Positions 8,020 to 16,857 are shown, numbered from the stretch's first letter. The stretch: 36,738 nt of DNA from Verrucomicrobia bacterium 12-59-8 (GCA_002279765.1 NCCR01000078.1:1-36738); one strand, 5' to 3'. The notes: a model not told the origin generated them from the sequence alone. Numbers and translations are program-made.

Positions 8020-11000
8020 TCAGCGTGTTGCACGGTCGAGTTCCTCCTGGCTCTGTGTCGTGGTGGCATTCTGTAGTTTTAAGATGACAAAGGGACCCGG
8101 GGGCACGCCATCGAGCGCGGTGTTGGCGATGCCGTCCCAGGACAGCACCAGCACCGTGCCATCGCCACCGAGCGCGAGGGAAAGCTCGTCAGCACCGGAA
8201 GGCGCGAGCAGGGCGTGGAGCTGGGTCTGAACGTCCGGTGGTGCTGCGGCACCGGTGGCGTCCATGACGGCCATTCCAATCGGCTCAGTCACCAGATACT
8301 CACCTGTGGCACCGAGGGCGAGCGCCAGCTCCCCATACGATCCTGCCGAGATGCTGGCGACCAGGCTGTTTTCGATCCTGGCGGGCACCAGCTTATCGGT
8401 CACTTCCATGGTGATGCTACCGGAGCCGAACTCAAGCCGCGCGGTGCCGTTTCCGCCCAGCGCCCGGAAGAGTGCACTGAAGGACTGAGGATTTGAGACA
8501 TGCGTGAGGAACTCTTGCACATTCATGGAGGGCAGGGGATCGCCCAGAGTGATGGACTGCGCGCCTGCCTGCACCGTGAGCGGCACTTCGCCACGACCAA
8601 TCGCGCCGATGGCCAGCTCGCTCTGCGCCAGCAGGCTTATGCTGGCCTGCAGCAGGGCCACAGAAGTCGGGCTGGGCGTGCCAGCACTGGGATCAATGGC
8701 AAAGAGTCCGCCGCCATTTTGCAGGCGGATGGTGCCGTCCCCGCCGAGGCTCAGGTTTAGCTCACGCTCGGCGGTGGCGGACGTGCTGGAGTTCATCTGC
8801 GACTGCAATGCCGGACTGATGGGGCCCCCGCCGCCGACGGAGCCGAAGGCGCTGCCGCCGCTCTGACCGAGGAAAGCCGAGATGGAAGCCGCGCCCGCCA
8901 GACTCGCGCCACCAGACAACGCCCCTGCGACCGCCTGCGCGCCGATGCCGCCTGTGACACCGGCGATGGAGGTGGTGTTGTAGTTGTTGATCTGCGTGGC
9001 GCTTGAAGAACCCGCGCCAAACACAGGATTGAAATTTTGCAGGAAGACGTTGGCGATCTGCTGCGAGGCGGTGGCGATGGTGGCAAAGCCCGTGGTGGTG
9101 ATAGTGCCGAAGCCCGGCTTGGTCAGCGGGGTGGTCACCACCTGGGTGCCGTCCACCAGAAGCTGGTTGTTGCCACCACCACCATTGAGATTCTGATCAA
9201 AGGTGTAGAAGCTGGTGGAGGTGGTGTCATTGCCAGCGCCGAGATTGAGCCCCACGGTCTTCAAGCCCTGAAAGGCATAGCTGCGGCCACCGACGGTGAG
9301 TAACGCCGCGCCGATGGTGTAGGTTTGTCCGGCCTGGAGATTGGAGTCATCAAGGAGCAGCACCGCGAGTGGATTGCTGGCACCGTCCACCAAGCCGTCG
9401 AGGGTGGCCTGATTGGAGAATACAAACTGATTGGCTCCCGAGCTGCTGCCGATGAGATTTTCGATGGAACTGAAATGCAGCGATCCAAGGAATCCGGCGT
9501 TGTTCGCGGTGATCTGAAACACATTGCCGCCATTCAAACCGATGAGCGTATCCGCATGACTGGCGGAGCCGATGAGGTTCTCAATGCTGGTGAAGCTGGC
9601 GGCGCTGACGCTGACCGGACCGATGGCGGAGGCAAACGTGACCGTGTCATTGGCACCTGCGCCATTGACCGTGAGACTGATGGGCACCTGCGAAAGGATG
9701 ATGGTGTCATCGCCATCACCGCCGGTGACGGTCACCTCAGCGGCCTCGACATTGGAAAAGTCCATCAGGCCTTTGATCTTGGCAATGAACTGCTGCGCAT
9801 TGATCTGCGGCGCACCCACCAGTCTGCCGCCCGTGAGATTCACGGCATGCAGAGGTGATGACTGCCCGACTGCGCCCTGCAAGGAGAGGTCTCCGTTGAG
9901 GCCGGCATTAAGCGTCAGATCGTGGCCGATGCTGCAGCCGTTGCTGATGGCTCCACTCACGGCGATGGACGCTCCATTGGGCACGGCACCGCCATTCGTG
10001 GTGTCCAGCGAGGCATTGGCAGCGAGGGTGACGGGACTGCCAATGATAATGTCTCCGCCTGCGGTGGTTATGCCTGCGCAGAGGAGGGTGCTGGACCCAT
10101 TCAAAGTCACAGCGCCGCCGAGGTCAATGATCTGCTCACTGACGGTGATTTCACCCAGGGTCAGGATCGTCAACGGCGCACGCCAGATGGAGGCGCGGAT
10201 CTCGACCACTCCCGAGGTGGCAGCGCCGATGGTGATGTGACTCAAACCAGCTGAAAAAGCGCCGATGCCAGCGGAATTGATCAGCAGTGTGCCAGATGCA
10301 CCGTCTCCCAGCCCGATGGTGGTGCCGGCGGAGACCGAGCGGATGGCCAGAGTGCCGGTGCCGCCAATCGTCGCCGCGCCCGCGATGCTGACGCTGTCAG
10401 TGTTGATGATGGTCGCGCCGCTGTTCGTGATGGTGGTGTCTGCGTCGAGGTCCACGCCGGTGTTTTCATAACCTGTGGGAGTGCCGCTGCCAGTAACCGC
10501 AATGGCCGCACCAGCGCTGGTGATGGAGGTGCCCGCATCCTGAAGCGATACGCCATGGTTGCCGCTGCCATTGCCACCACCCGCTACGCCGAGGAGCGTG
10601 ATGCCGCCCGCCGAGGCTGCGGTGGAGGTGGAGTGAATGGTGGAACCATGCTGCATGAGAATGCCGATGTTGTTGTCTCCCGTGTCGCCGCTGCGGCCGT
10701 TCAATGCGATCTCGCCCATGCCGAAGGATGTCAGCGTGGCGTTGTTTAGAATGATGCCCGCGAAGTTGCCGCCGGTTGCATTGATGTACTGGTTGGCATC
10801 CAGCTGCATGCGGCCATCCACCACGGAAATAGTGGCACCCGAATTCACATTGATCTCGCGATTGGCCGTCAGGTAGATGGAACCGGTGCCGGTGTTGGAA
10901 ACACTGCTGCCATTCACCTCGATGCCAAAGCCGCTCAGGGTGATCACGCCGCCCTGCGAGGAGATGTCATTATTGATGCGAATGTGGTCTGTATTGGTGG

Positions 11001-13329
11001 TGATGATGCTGATGCCGCCCATGGCGCTGAGCCCGCTGTCCACACCGATGGTGCCAATGGTGAGCCCCAGCGTATTCACGATCTGAATGGAGCCGATGGA
11101 GCCGATGGAGCCGATGGAGCCGATGGTCGTCAAAGTCTGGACGGCGTTGTCAGCGTTAATGAGGTAGAAGTCGCCACAGCCCGCCAGCTTGAGTCCCCAG
11201 GAGGTGATGGAGCCATGCCCCAGCACACTGCCACCCGTGGTTTGCAGGGTGACGACGCCAAAAACGCCGGTGCTCACCGCGCTGCCATTGTCCAGCAGGA
11301 TGGCCCCTGTCTGCGCGCTGCTGCCGGTCCGGCCTGCGAGGGTGATATTGCCGGAGTCTGAAAGGATCTGGCCGCCGATGAGAATGGACTGGAAGTCACC
11401 TTCAAACGAATTGGCTCCTTGATTTGCGTTGATGGTGACATGGCCCGAGTGCGTGAGAATCTGCGACCCGACCTGGATCTGCACGGCACGTCCGGCATTG
11501 ATGATCAAGTCGCCGCTGCCGCTGGACTGAATCACGCCCGTGCTGCCGCTCAGCGTGGTCATGATGAAATCGCGGTCGGCATTGATGGTCAGCGTGGTGG
11601 CGGAACTCCATTGGATAAGGCCTGCGAGGGTGATGTTTCCTGCGCCGCCGATGGCATTGCTGTCAGTCTGAATGATGAGGTTGCCGCTGTTCGCATCGAG
11701 CCACGCGGAAATGTCAGTGGCTTTGAGCGTGTTCGCCTGTGCTGGATTGGTGATGGTATTTCCTGCCACACAGTTGGTGATGAGGATGTCGTTGGGATCG
11801 AGCAGCAGAGTGCCTGCACTTCCTTGCGGTGCGCTGAGATCAACGCGGCCCGTCAGTGATTCAATGATCAGCGCCTGCTTGCCGGAAAGCTCTGCCTGTC
11901 CGCCATCACCGCTGGACACGCCACCGCGTGCTTGCAGGGTGCCGCTGAAGGTGAGCTGGTCATTGGCAAAGGCCACTACGGTGCCGCCGTTGCCGCTTTG
12001 AATGGCATTGGCCGCAAGGATCGCGCCCTGCTGAATCTCCACCTGCGTGGAATTGGCCATGCTGGCATCCAGGCCCTGCGCGCCGCCGCCGACGAAGATG
12101 CTGCCGCCGCCGGTGGCTCCGCTAGCGCTGATGAGGGCCGCACCGCCGAGAGTGAGCGAAGTCCCGCCCAGGCGAATGATACCACCCGTGCCGCTCGCTG
12201 CGTCCGCACGGATGATGCCGTCGATGAATGTGGTCGTTGCAGGTGCCTCGGCGCTACCCTGCGGGCGGGAATTGATTTCGATCTGTCCGCCTGCGGTTGC
12301 ACCATCAGCAGAGACGAGAATGGCGCGACGCACGGTGACCTCTCCGCCCGTAACGGCGATGCTGCCACCGCTGCCGGTGCGGCCATCTGCAGCCACGCGC
12401 CCACCCAGGTTCACGCGGCCCTGACTGCCCGCGTCGATTTTGATCTGCCCGCCGTTGCCTGCATGACCGCGCGCCACCAGCCTGCCTGTGCTTTCGATGT
12501 TGCCACCGTTCGCACTCAAGATGATGCGGCCGCCCTGTCGCGTGACGGCGGTGGCGGCGATGCGGCCGGTGTTGCGAATGGCCAGCGCATACACATTGCC
12601 GCCGTGCGCTTTGAGCTCCGCCACATTGGCCTGAATGAGTCCGCTGTTGGTAACGCCCGTGCCGCGCTGCGGGCCTGCGGCGTTGCGCACGATCACGCGC
12701 TCATCGCCTGCGGGCATGATGAGCACATCCGTGCCTGCGGCCAGTCCCACGGTGCCGTTGGGTGCGCGGATGGCACCAGAGTTGTTGACCTGAAAACCGA
12801 TGAGAAACACATCACCGCTGGTGGCGCGGATGGAGCCCGCATTGCTGACGCCTGCCGTCGTTTCGCCCTGATACGCCATCTGCCCTCCGGCCATGAACAT
12901 GCGGTTGCTCAGGTCCAACGTGGAGGCTGTGAGCCCCGCTATATCCACCATGGAGCCCTGGCCAAACACGATGCCGCTGGCATTGATGAGAAAGAGCTGG
13001 CCGTTTGAAGTCAGCGAGCCGTTCAAGAGCGAAGGCCCGCCGTCCAGCACACGGTTCAGCGTGGCCGAATTCGCATCAGGGACGATGAAATTCGTGTGCT
13101 CGCCGCTGTTGATGTTGAATGTGCTCCAGTCAATGACCGCGCGGTCCGTCTGCTGCTGGATCGTCGTCAGTCCAGGGAAGGTGTTCTGGATCTGTGCATC
13201 TCCCAGCACCACGACTCCGCCTGTGGGATTCGCGGAAATTCGAACCACTGATCCGAGCAGGAAAATCCATAACGCGCCACCCCAAACAAGGGCGCGGACA
13301 GTCCTTAATGATGGGCACCCCAAGGCCAT
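8020..13329 (-). CDS. Giant filamentous-haemagglutinin-type exoprotein (TpsA)
   Basis: A 1769-residue secreted protein, the substrate of the TpsB encoded next to it. A signal peptide (WGGALWIFLLGSVVRISA) is followed by the haemagglutination-activity (TPS) domain, about residues 34-270, with NPTGG, NFIVPDANSATLNRVL and LFLINASGIVFG, the last at the position of the usual NPNG motif. A long right-handed beta-helix follows, rich in Gly, Ser, Thr, Ile and Asn. At about residue 734 four GSI units come from a 9-base tandem repeat. One degenerate calcium-repeat-like patch (GGDGDDTIIL) lies around 9700. FTSIENLIGS/FSSIENLIGS occurs twice. The last about 270 residues contain five copies of a roughly 48-residue unit that is not a standard TpsA domain. 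Role inferred: adhesion or surface structure. It starts 6 bases after fecR. Confidence 0.92.
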   Translation of the reverse strand: MALGCPSLRTVRALVWGGALWIFLLGSVVRISANPTGGVVVLGDAQIQNTFPGLTTIQQQTDRAVIDWSTFNINSGEHTNFIVPDANSATLNRVLDGGPSLLNGSLTSNGQLFLINASGIVFGQGSMVDIAGLTASTLDLSNRMFMAGGQMAYQGETTAGVSNAGSIRATSGDVFLIGFQVNNSGAIRAPNGTVGLAAGTDVLIMPAGDERVIVRNAAGPQRGTGVTNSGLIQANVAELKAHGGNVYALAIRNTGRIAATAVTRQGGRIILSANGGNIESTGRLVARGHAGNGGQIKIDAGSQGRVNLGGRVAADGRTGSGGSIAVTGGEVTVRRAILVSADGATAGGQIEINSRPQGSAEAPATTTFIDGIIRADAASGTGGIIRLGGTSLTLGGAALISASGATGGGSIFVGGGAQGLDASMANSTQVEIQQGAILAANAIQSGNGGTVVAFANDQLTFSGTLQARGGVSSGDGGQAELSGKQALIIESLTGRVDLSAPQGSAGTLLLDPNDILITNCVAGNTITNPAQANTLKATDISAWLDANSGNLIIQTDSNAIGGAGNITLAGLIQWSSATTLTINADRDFIMTTLSGSTGVIQSSGSGDLIINAGRAVQIQVGSQILTHSGHVTINANQGANSFEGDFQSILIGGQILSDSGNITLAGRTGSSAQTGAILLDNGSAVSTGVFGVVTLQTTGGSVLGHGSITSWGLKLAGCGDFYLINADNAVQTLTTIGSIGSIGSIGSIQIVNTLGLTIGTIGVDSGLSAMGGISIITTNTDHIRINNDISSQGGVITLSGFGIEVNGSSVSNTGTGSIYLTANREINVNSGATISVVDGRMQLDANQYINATGGNFAGIILNNATLTSFGMGEIALNGRSGDTGDNNIGILMQHGSTIHSTSTAASAGGITLLGVAGGGNGSGNHGVSLQDAGTSITSAGAAIAVTGSGTPTGYENTGVDLDADTTITNSGATIINTDSVSIAGAATIGGTGTLAIRSVSAGTTIGLGDGASGTLLINSAGIGAFSAGLSHITIGAATSGVVEIRASIWRAPLTILTLGEITVSEQIIDLGGAVTLNGSSTLLCAGITTAGGDIIIGSPVTLAANASLDTTNGGAVPNGASIAVSGAISNGCSIGHDLTLNAGLNGDLSLQGAVGQSSPLHAVNLTGGRLVGAPQINAQQFIAKIKGLMDFSNVEAAEVTVTGGDGDDTIILSQVPISLTVNGAGANDTVTFASAIGPVSVSAASFTSIENLIGSASHADTLIGLNGGNVFQITANNAGFLGSLHFSSIENLIGSSSGANQFVFSNQATLDGLVDGASNPLAVLLLDDSNLQAGQTYTIGAALLTVGGRSYAFQGLKTVGLNLGAGNDTTSTSFYTFDQNLNGGGGNNQLLVDGTQVVTTPLTKPGFGTITTTGFATIATASQQIANVFLQNFNPVFGAGSSSATQINNYNTTSIAGVTGGIGAQAVAGALSGGASLAGAASISAFLGQSGGSAFGSVGGGGPISPALQSQMNSSTSATAERELNLSLGGDGTIRLQNGGGLFAIDPSAGTPSPTSVALLQASISLLAQSELAIGAIGRGEVPLTVQAGAQSITLGDPLPSMNVQEFLTHVSNPQSFSALFRALGGNGTARLEFGSGSITMEVTDKLVPARIENSLVASISAGSYGELALALGATGEYLVTEPIGMAVMDATGAAAPPDVQTQLHALLAPSGADELSLALGGDGTVLVLSWDGIANTALDGVPPGPFVILKLQNATTTQSQEELDRATR
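8023..8829 (-). repeat. Five ~48-residue C-terminal repeats inside TpsA
   Basis: Protein-level repeat. The cores are RELNLSLGGDGTIRL, SELAIGAIGRGEVPL, SALFRALGGNGTARL, GELALALGATGEYLV and DELSLALGGDGTVLV, starting near residues 1522, 1570, 1618, 1667 and 1714, so the spacing is 47-49. Each core follows a predicted amphipathic helix. The DNA copies are too diverged to be a recent duplication. Confidence 0.8.
11087..11126. repeat. Nine-base tandem repeat inside tpsA
   Basis: Four perfect copies of ATGGAGCCG plus four further bases on the plus strand, read on the minus strand as four Gly-Ser-Ile units. The unit is a multiple of three, so a gain or loss of copies would keep the frame and change the length of the beta-helix by three residues per copy. 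Confidence 0.95.
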
Positions 13330-13335
13330 TCAGTG

Positions 13336-14280
13336 TTATTGCTGAGGCTTGGTATTGGTGGCGGCGGTTTCCAGCGGGACGATGACGACTTCGCCGTCTT
13401 TCGTCTGCACGTAGCCTTTGCCGTTCTCGACGGACACGGAGTAAAACGCGCCCTTGGCCACGGCCATGCCGCTGGGTGTCTTGATCTTGAAATCCATCTT
13501 GCCGGAGGTCTCCGGTTTGACTAGCGCACCCACGGTGCCGTTTTTTAAGTCCAGCAGCACCTTGGGTGAGTCCTTCGACTCGACGATTTCCGCCACCACA
13601 GCTTCAGAGTTCGGTCCCAAGCGGATGGCCGAGGTCGTGGTCATCGTCACTGTCGCGTTTGAATCCGCACTGGTTTTGAGCGTGCTGCCCACCGTTACGA
13701 TGTCGCCTTCCTTCAGCGCATGAGACGCGCCTCCAGGCGGTGTCTCCGTAACCATGCCTGCCACGATGGTGACCTTGCCACTTTGCGGCACCTGCTGCTT
13801 CACATTGGCCGGGGTCACGTCCACCTTACCATGCTCCACTTTGACGAAGCCCTTGCCATCCTCCACAGCTACCGCAAACATCGTGCCGCGTGCCGCCGCG
13901 ATACCGCTGGGCGTCTTCACTTTGAAGTCCATCGTCGATTGCGCCTGCGGCTGAATCAGCGCGCCGAGGCTGCCCGATTTGAGATCCACCAGCACCTTCG
14001 GTGCCGTGTCGGAGTCCACCAGTTCCATAAAAACTGCCTGTGAATTCTCCGCGATGCGGATAGCCGACTGCTTCGTGGTCTTGATCACCGCACGTGAGGC
14101 AGCCCCCGTCTTCACCGTGGAGCCCACTGGCACGGCATCGCCCACCTTAAGCGCCGTCTCGACATTGCCGCCCATCGGAATGAGCGTCACCTTGCCCACC
14201 GCCACCGAAACCGTGCCACTGGATTCCGCCGCCAAGCCCTGCCCGAAAAGAGCAAGGACCATGGCGATGATGAATTTCAT
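13336..14280 (-). CDS. Secreted protein with two tandem FecR-like domains
   Basis: A 314-residue product. The ATG at 14280 was chosen because it opens a signal peptide (MKFIIAMVLALFGQGLAAES); an ATG at 14304 only adds a polar leader. The mature part is an internal duplication with a constant offset of 145 residues: VGST at 52 and 197, APKVLVDL at 93 against SPKVLLDL at 238, and KTPSG at 122 and 267. Each half is a FecR-type beta domain with the usual pattern (GDxVxVGSTxKT, AxRGTxFxVxVxDGKG). There is no N-terminal cytoplasmic domain and no membrane anchor, so unlike FecR of iron signalling it should act in the periplasm or outside. It is the first gene of the tpsA-tpsB-cyclase operon, ending 6 bases before tpsA. 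Confidence 0.9.
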   Translation of the reverse strand: MKFIIAMVLALFGQGLAAESSGTVSVAVGKVTLIPMGGNVETALKVGDAVPVGSTVKTGAASRAVIKTTKQSAIRIAENSQAVFMELVDSDTAPKVLVDLKSGSLGALIQPQAQSTMDFKVKTPSGIAAARGTMFAVAVEDGKGFVKVEHGKVDVTPANVKQQVPQSGKVTIVAGMVTETPPGGASHALKEGDIVTVGSTLKTSADSNATVTMTTTSAIRLGPNSEAVVAEIVESKDSPKVLLDLKNGTVGALVKPETSGKMDFKIKTPSGMAVAKGAFYSVSVENGKGYVQTKDGEVVIVPLETAATNTKPQQ

Positions 14281-14734
14281 ATGTCTAAATGTGTCGTGCT
14301 TCATAGAGTCATGTCAAAAGGTTAAAGGTCACACAGGCATGGATGAGTCGCGATTTTGAATTATTATCAAGATTTACTATAACATCCATTCAGTGGATGA
14401 CGCTTGTAAGAGGTTCGTAAAGTCGTCGAGGGCTTTTGCTCGCCGAGGTGTTTGATACCTTTAGTTTTAGAACATGGGCAGGTGCCTGCAGCCTGCGGGA
14501 ACGAGTGAACAGGTTGTTGAAAGGAGGGGATAAAATGGCCCAAACGATAAGCCGGTCTTCACCGTGAAACGAACGCGGCAGGTGGCCGACTCGCCTGATG
14601 GCAGCTTTTGCGCACCATATATTATAAGATAGAGGATGGCACCAGCCAGCGGCGGGCAGAAAGGTTGCAGCTTTCGCACTGGGAGACTCAAAAGCCTTGT
14701 CTGCACCGCTGCTGAGTGACAGAGTGGAAAACCC
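14281..14734. other. Intergenic region between fecR-type and DUF4404 genes
   Basis: 454 bases without a recognisable gene. On the fecR side it holds an AT-rich stretch (14355-14382) next to a short dyad at 14383-14399 (CATCCA-TTCAG-TGGATG), a possible operator. A TTGACA (14317-14312, minus strand) lacks a convincing -10 box. On the plus strand a good Shine-Dalgarno (AAGGAGG) precedes an 11-codon mini-ORF at 14535-14567. The AT-rich TATATTATAAGAT at 14618-14630 is the likeliest place for a promoter of the DUF4404 gene. Confidence 0.4.
14535..14567 (+). other. Possible ten-residue leader ORF with strong ribosome binding site
   Basis: The sequence reads AGGAGGGGATAAA then ATG, followed by codons for MAQTISRSSP and a TGA. 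The AGGAGG lies eight bases before the ATG, a better site than most real genes in this window have. It may be a leader peptide or chance; nothing else supports it. Confidence 0.2.
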
Positions 14735-14977
14735 ATGAACACAGAGCAACTGGAACAACTCAAGACAATGGTGGCAGACGCAGGCGATCTGCCGGAAGCC
14801 GCGAAAGCCAAGCTGCTTGAGCTGCTGGAACAAACGGAGGCGGAAGCCCCCACGGCAGAGCCAGGGCAGGCACAAGGCCAGTGGCTTTCTTCGGTGGAGG
14901 AACTCGAAGCCGCACACCCGGAAGCGACGGGTTTTATGAACCGGCTGGCGACGACGCTGGCCAACATGGGCATTTGA
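14735..14977 (+). CDS. DUF4404 family small protein
   Basis: An 80-residue acidic protein. The N-terminal half is two predicted helices (MNTEQLEQLKTMVADAG; EAAKAKLLELLEQTEAEA). The C-terminal half carries the family signature as I recall it: an aromatic or leucine residue followed by EAAHPE, and the ending NRLATTLANMGI. DUF4404 proteins are small, soluble and of unknown function. It stands alone, about 100 bases upstream of rplI on the same strand, with a separate promoter candidate in between. Confidence 0.75.
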   Translation: MNTEQLEQLKTMVADAGDLPEAAKAKLLELLEQTEAEAPTAEPGQAQGQWLSSVEELEAAHPEATGFMNRLATTLANMGI

Positions 14978-15019
14978 GCCGGGCGGGGCCCCCTCCTGAA
15001 AAGAACCCTGAATACGCCT

Positions 15020-15047
15020 TTGACAGAGCTTAGGAGGCGTGTAGTTT
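15020..15047 (+). promoter_or_regulatory. Candidate promoter for rplI
   Basis: A perfect TTGACA -35 box (15020-15025) is followed after 16 bases by TAGTTT (15042-15047), a weak -10 box. The ATG of rplI is 32 bases downstream, with a GAGGGAA ribosome binding site before it. Confidence 0.4.
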
Positions 15048-15078
15048 CGCGCCCCTTTTTCCCCGAGGGAATGTCGCC

Positions 15079-15564
15079 ATGCCAAACACACAAGTTATTC
15101 TCAAAGAACAAATCAAAGGCCTCGGAGCCGAAGCTGATGTCGTCAGCGTGAAGCGCGGTTTTGCGCGTAATTTCCTGCTTCCCCAAGGCAAGGCCTACGA
15201 AGCCACCAAAGGCAACCTGCGCTACACCGAGCGTCTCAAGGCTGTGCGTGCCGAGCGTGAAGCCAAGGAAGTCGCCGAAGCGGAAAAGCTGGCTTCCAAG
15301 ATCAAGAAGGTGAAGCTCAAGCTCTCACTTTCCACCGGTCAGGGCGGCAAGGCTTTCGGTTCCATCACCACCATCGACATCGCCAAGGCTCTTTCCGAAG
15401 AGTCCAAGATCGACATCGATCGTCACATGATCGTGCTGGAAAAGCCGATCAAGAGCACCGGCAACTTCGAAATCGTCGTCAAGCTCGGCCACGAGATCAC
15501 CGCCACTGTTAAACTGGCCGTCTCCGCCGCTGGTGAAGCCGCCCCTTCTGAAGAAGCTGAATAA
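15079..15564 (+). CDS. rplI: 50S ribosomal protein L9
   Basis: A 161-residue protein of the large ribosomal subunit. It binds 23S rRNA near the base of the L1 stalk and helps keep the reading frame. The N-terminal domain shows the L9 signature (VILKEQIKGLGAEADVVSVK, then RGFARNFLLPQGKA). A long charged connecting helix follows (about residues 45-78), then the C-terminal domain (GKAFGSITTIDIAKAL...). A 12-residue acidic tail (EAAPSEEAE) makes it slightly longer than the usual about 150. In many bacteria rplI follows rpsF, ssb and rpsR; here it stands alone with its own promoter candidate and a strong terminator. Confidence 0.98.
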   Translation: MPNTQVILKEQIKGLGAEADVVSVKRGFARNFLLPQGKAYEATKGNLRYTERLKAVRAEREAKEVAEAEKLASKIKKVKLKLSLSTGQGGKAFGSITTIDIAKALSEESKIDIDRHMIVLEKPIKSTGNFEIVVKLGHEITATVKLAVSAAGEAAPSEEAE

Positions 15565-15595
15565 GCGGACCCTTCTCTAGTTTTAACACTTCCTC

Positions 15596-15627
15596 AAAGC
15601 CGCGTGAACAACGCGGCTTTGTTGTTT
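15596..15627 (+). terminator. Intrinsic terminator of rplI
   Basis: A perfect nine-base-pair stem (AAAGCCGCG / CGCGGCTTT) with a seven-base loop and a GTTGTTT tail, 32 bases after the rplI stop codon. Confidence 0.88.
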
Positions 15628-15630
15628 CAG

Positions 15631-15731
15631 AAAAGTAGTCATGAGCTTTAGCTCATTCTGGAAAGCATTGCGAACGTTCCCGCTGCTCCAGAACGAGCTG
15701 CTGCGAAGCAAACCTGGCGACTACTTTTTTC
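15631..15731. repeat. Paired-hairpin REP/BIME-like element, copy 3
   Basis: The left arm is AAAAGTAGTCATGAGCTTTA then GCTCATTCTGG. The right arm is CCAGAACGAGCTGCTGCGAA, with a longer spacer, then GCGACTACTTTTTT. The outer ends are GTAGT and ACTAC as in copy 7. It lies directly behind the rplI terminator and before the Gfo/Idh/MocA gene. Confidence 0.8.
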
Positions 15732-15819
15732 GGTGCAAAAAGACTCGAAAGAGGCACTTCCGTACCGGGTATTGATATTGACAATCGTGCCACCCATTTG
15801 GAGCATGCACTAACTCATC

Positions 15820-16857
15820 ATGAAGAAATACAACGTCGGAATTATCGGATACGGCTGGGCTGCCAGCGCTCACATTGAAGCCATCAATAAAAGCAAGCAG
15901 GCGCAGGTCACTGCGATCTACTCTTCCCGCAAGCTCGACGACGCGGAACTGACAGCGAAGCACGGCACGCCTATCAAGAGCTACCAGAGCCTCGATGAAT
16001 TGCTGGCGAATCCGGACATCCATGTCGTGGACATCTCCAGCTACCCAAGCCAGCACCGCGATCAGGCCATAGCGGCGGCGAATGCGAAGAAGCACATCAT
16101 TCTCGAAAAGCCGATGGCAAATTCGCTGCAGGAAGTGCGTGAGATCGTCGCTGCGGCGAAGGCCAACGGGGTGAAGGGCTGCGTGTGCTTTGAATGCCGC
16201 TTCTCGAACCAGTTTCAGGTGACCAAGGCGCTCATTGATGAAGGTCTGCTGGGCAGCATCCACTACGGTGAAGTCGATTACTACCACGGCATCGGTCCCT
16301 GGTACGGTCAGTTCCGCTGGAACACCGGCAAGAAAGACGGCGGCAGCGCCCTGCTCACAGCCGGTTGTCATGCACTGGATGCCTTGCTCATGGTCATGGG
16401 CGGCGAAATCGAGAGCGTCACGAGCTTCTCCACCAAGACCAAGAGCGAGATTTTCCAGCCCTACGAGTACGACACGACCAGCGTCACGCTGATTCACTTC
16501 AAGAACGGTGCCGTGGGCAAATCCGCTGCCGTGGTGGACTGCCTGCAGCCCTACTACTTCCACACGCATCTTTGCGGCAGCCAGGGCAGCCTGCTGGATG
16601 ACAAATTCCACTCCATGAAACTGCACACCGACAAGCACGCGTGGAGCAAGCTCTCCATGAAGATGCTCGACTCCGGTGATGTGAGCGACCACCCCTACGA
16701 GACGCAGTTCCAGGCCTTCTTCGATGCCCTAGACGCTGGCAAGGACATGCCGCTGACCAGCTTCCCCGAAGCGCTGCGCAGCTTTGAAGTCATCTTTGCC
16801 TCTGACAAGAGCGCCGAGCTGGGCGGCAAGCCGGTGCGCATTGCGGATCTCGACTGA
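15820..16857 (+). CDS. Gfo/Idh/MocA family NAD(P)-dependent oxidoreductase
   Basis: A 345-residue dehydrogenase of the glucose-fructose oxidoreductase/inositol dehydrogenase family, expected to oxidise or reduce a sugar or sugar derivative in the cytoplasm. The N-terminal Rossmann fold has GIIGYGWAA at residues 7-15. The family signature EKP is at 96-98 (HIILEKPMANS), whose lysine contacts cofactor and substrate. The C-terminal alpha/beta domain contains the likely catalytic histidine in DGGSALLTAGCHALD. The substrate is not predictable from sequence alone. Verrucomicrobia carry many such paralogues for breaking down complex sugars. There is no signal peptide. It appears monocistronic, with a hairpin terminator following. 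Confidence 0.93.
   Translation: MKKYNVGIIGYGWAASAHIEAINKSKQAQVTAIYSSRKLDDAELTAKHGTPIKSYQSLDELLANPDIHVVDISSYPSQHRDQAIAAANAKKHIILEKPMANSLQEVREIVAAAKANGVKGCVCFECRFSNQFQVTKALIDEGLLGSIHYGEVDYYHGIGPWYGQFRWNTGKKDGGSALLTAGCHALDALLMVMGGEIESVTSFSTKTKSEIFQPYEYDTTSVTLIHFKNGAVGKSAAVVDCLQPYYFHTHLCGSQGSLLDDKFHSMKLHTDKHAWSKLSMKMLDSGDVSDHPYETQFQAFFDALDAGKDMPLTSFPEALRSFEVIFASDKSAELGGKPVRIADLD

Noticed and set aside
9520..9760. RTX-toxin-like calcium repeats in TpsA
   Set aside because: Only one degenerate nonapeptide-like patch (GGDGDDTIIL) is present; a real RTX block needs several tandem copies.
14390..15186. Minus-strand open frames covering the DUF4404 gene and the rplI start
   Set aside because: They run antisense through two recognisable plus-strand genes and have no protein-family features.
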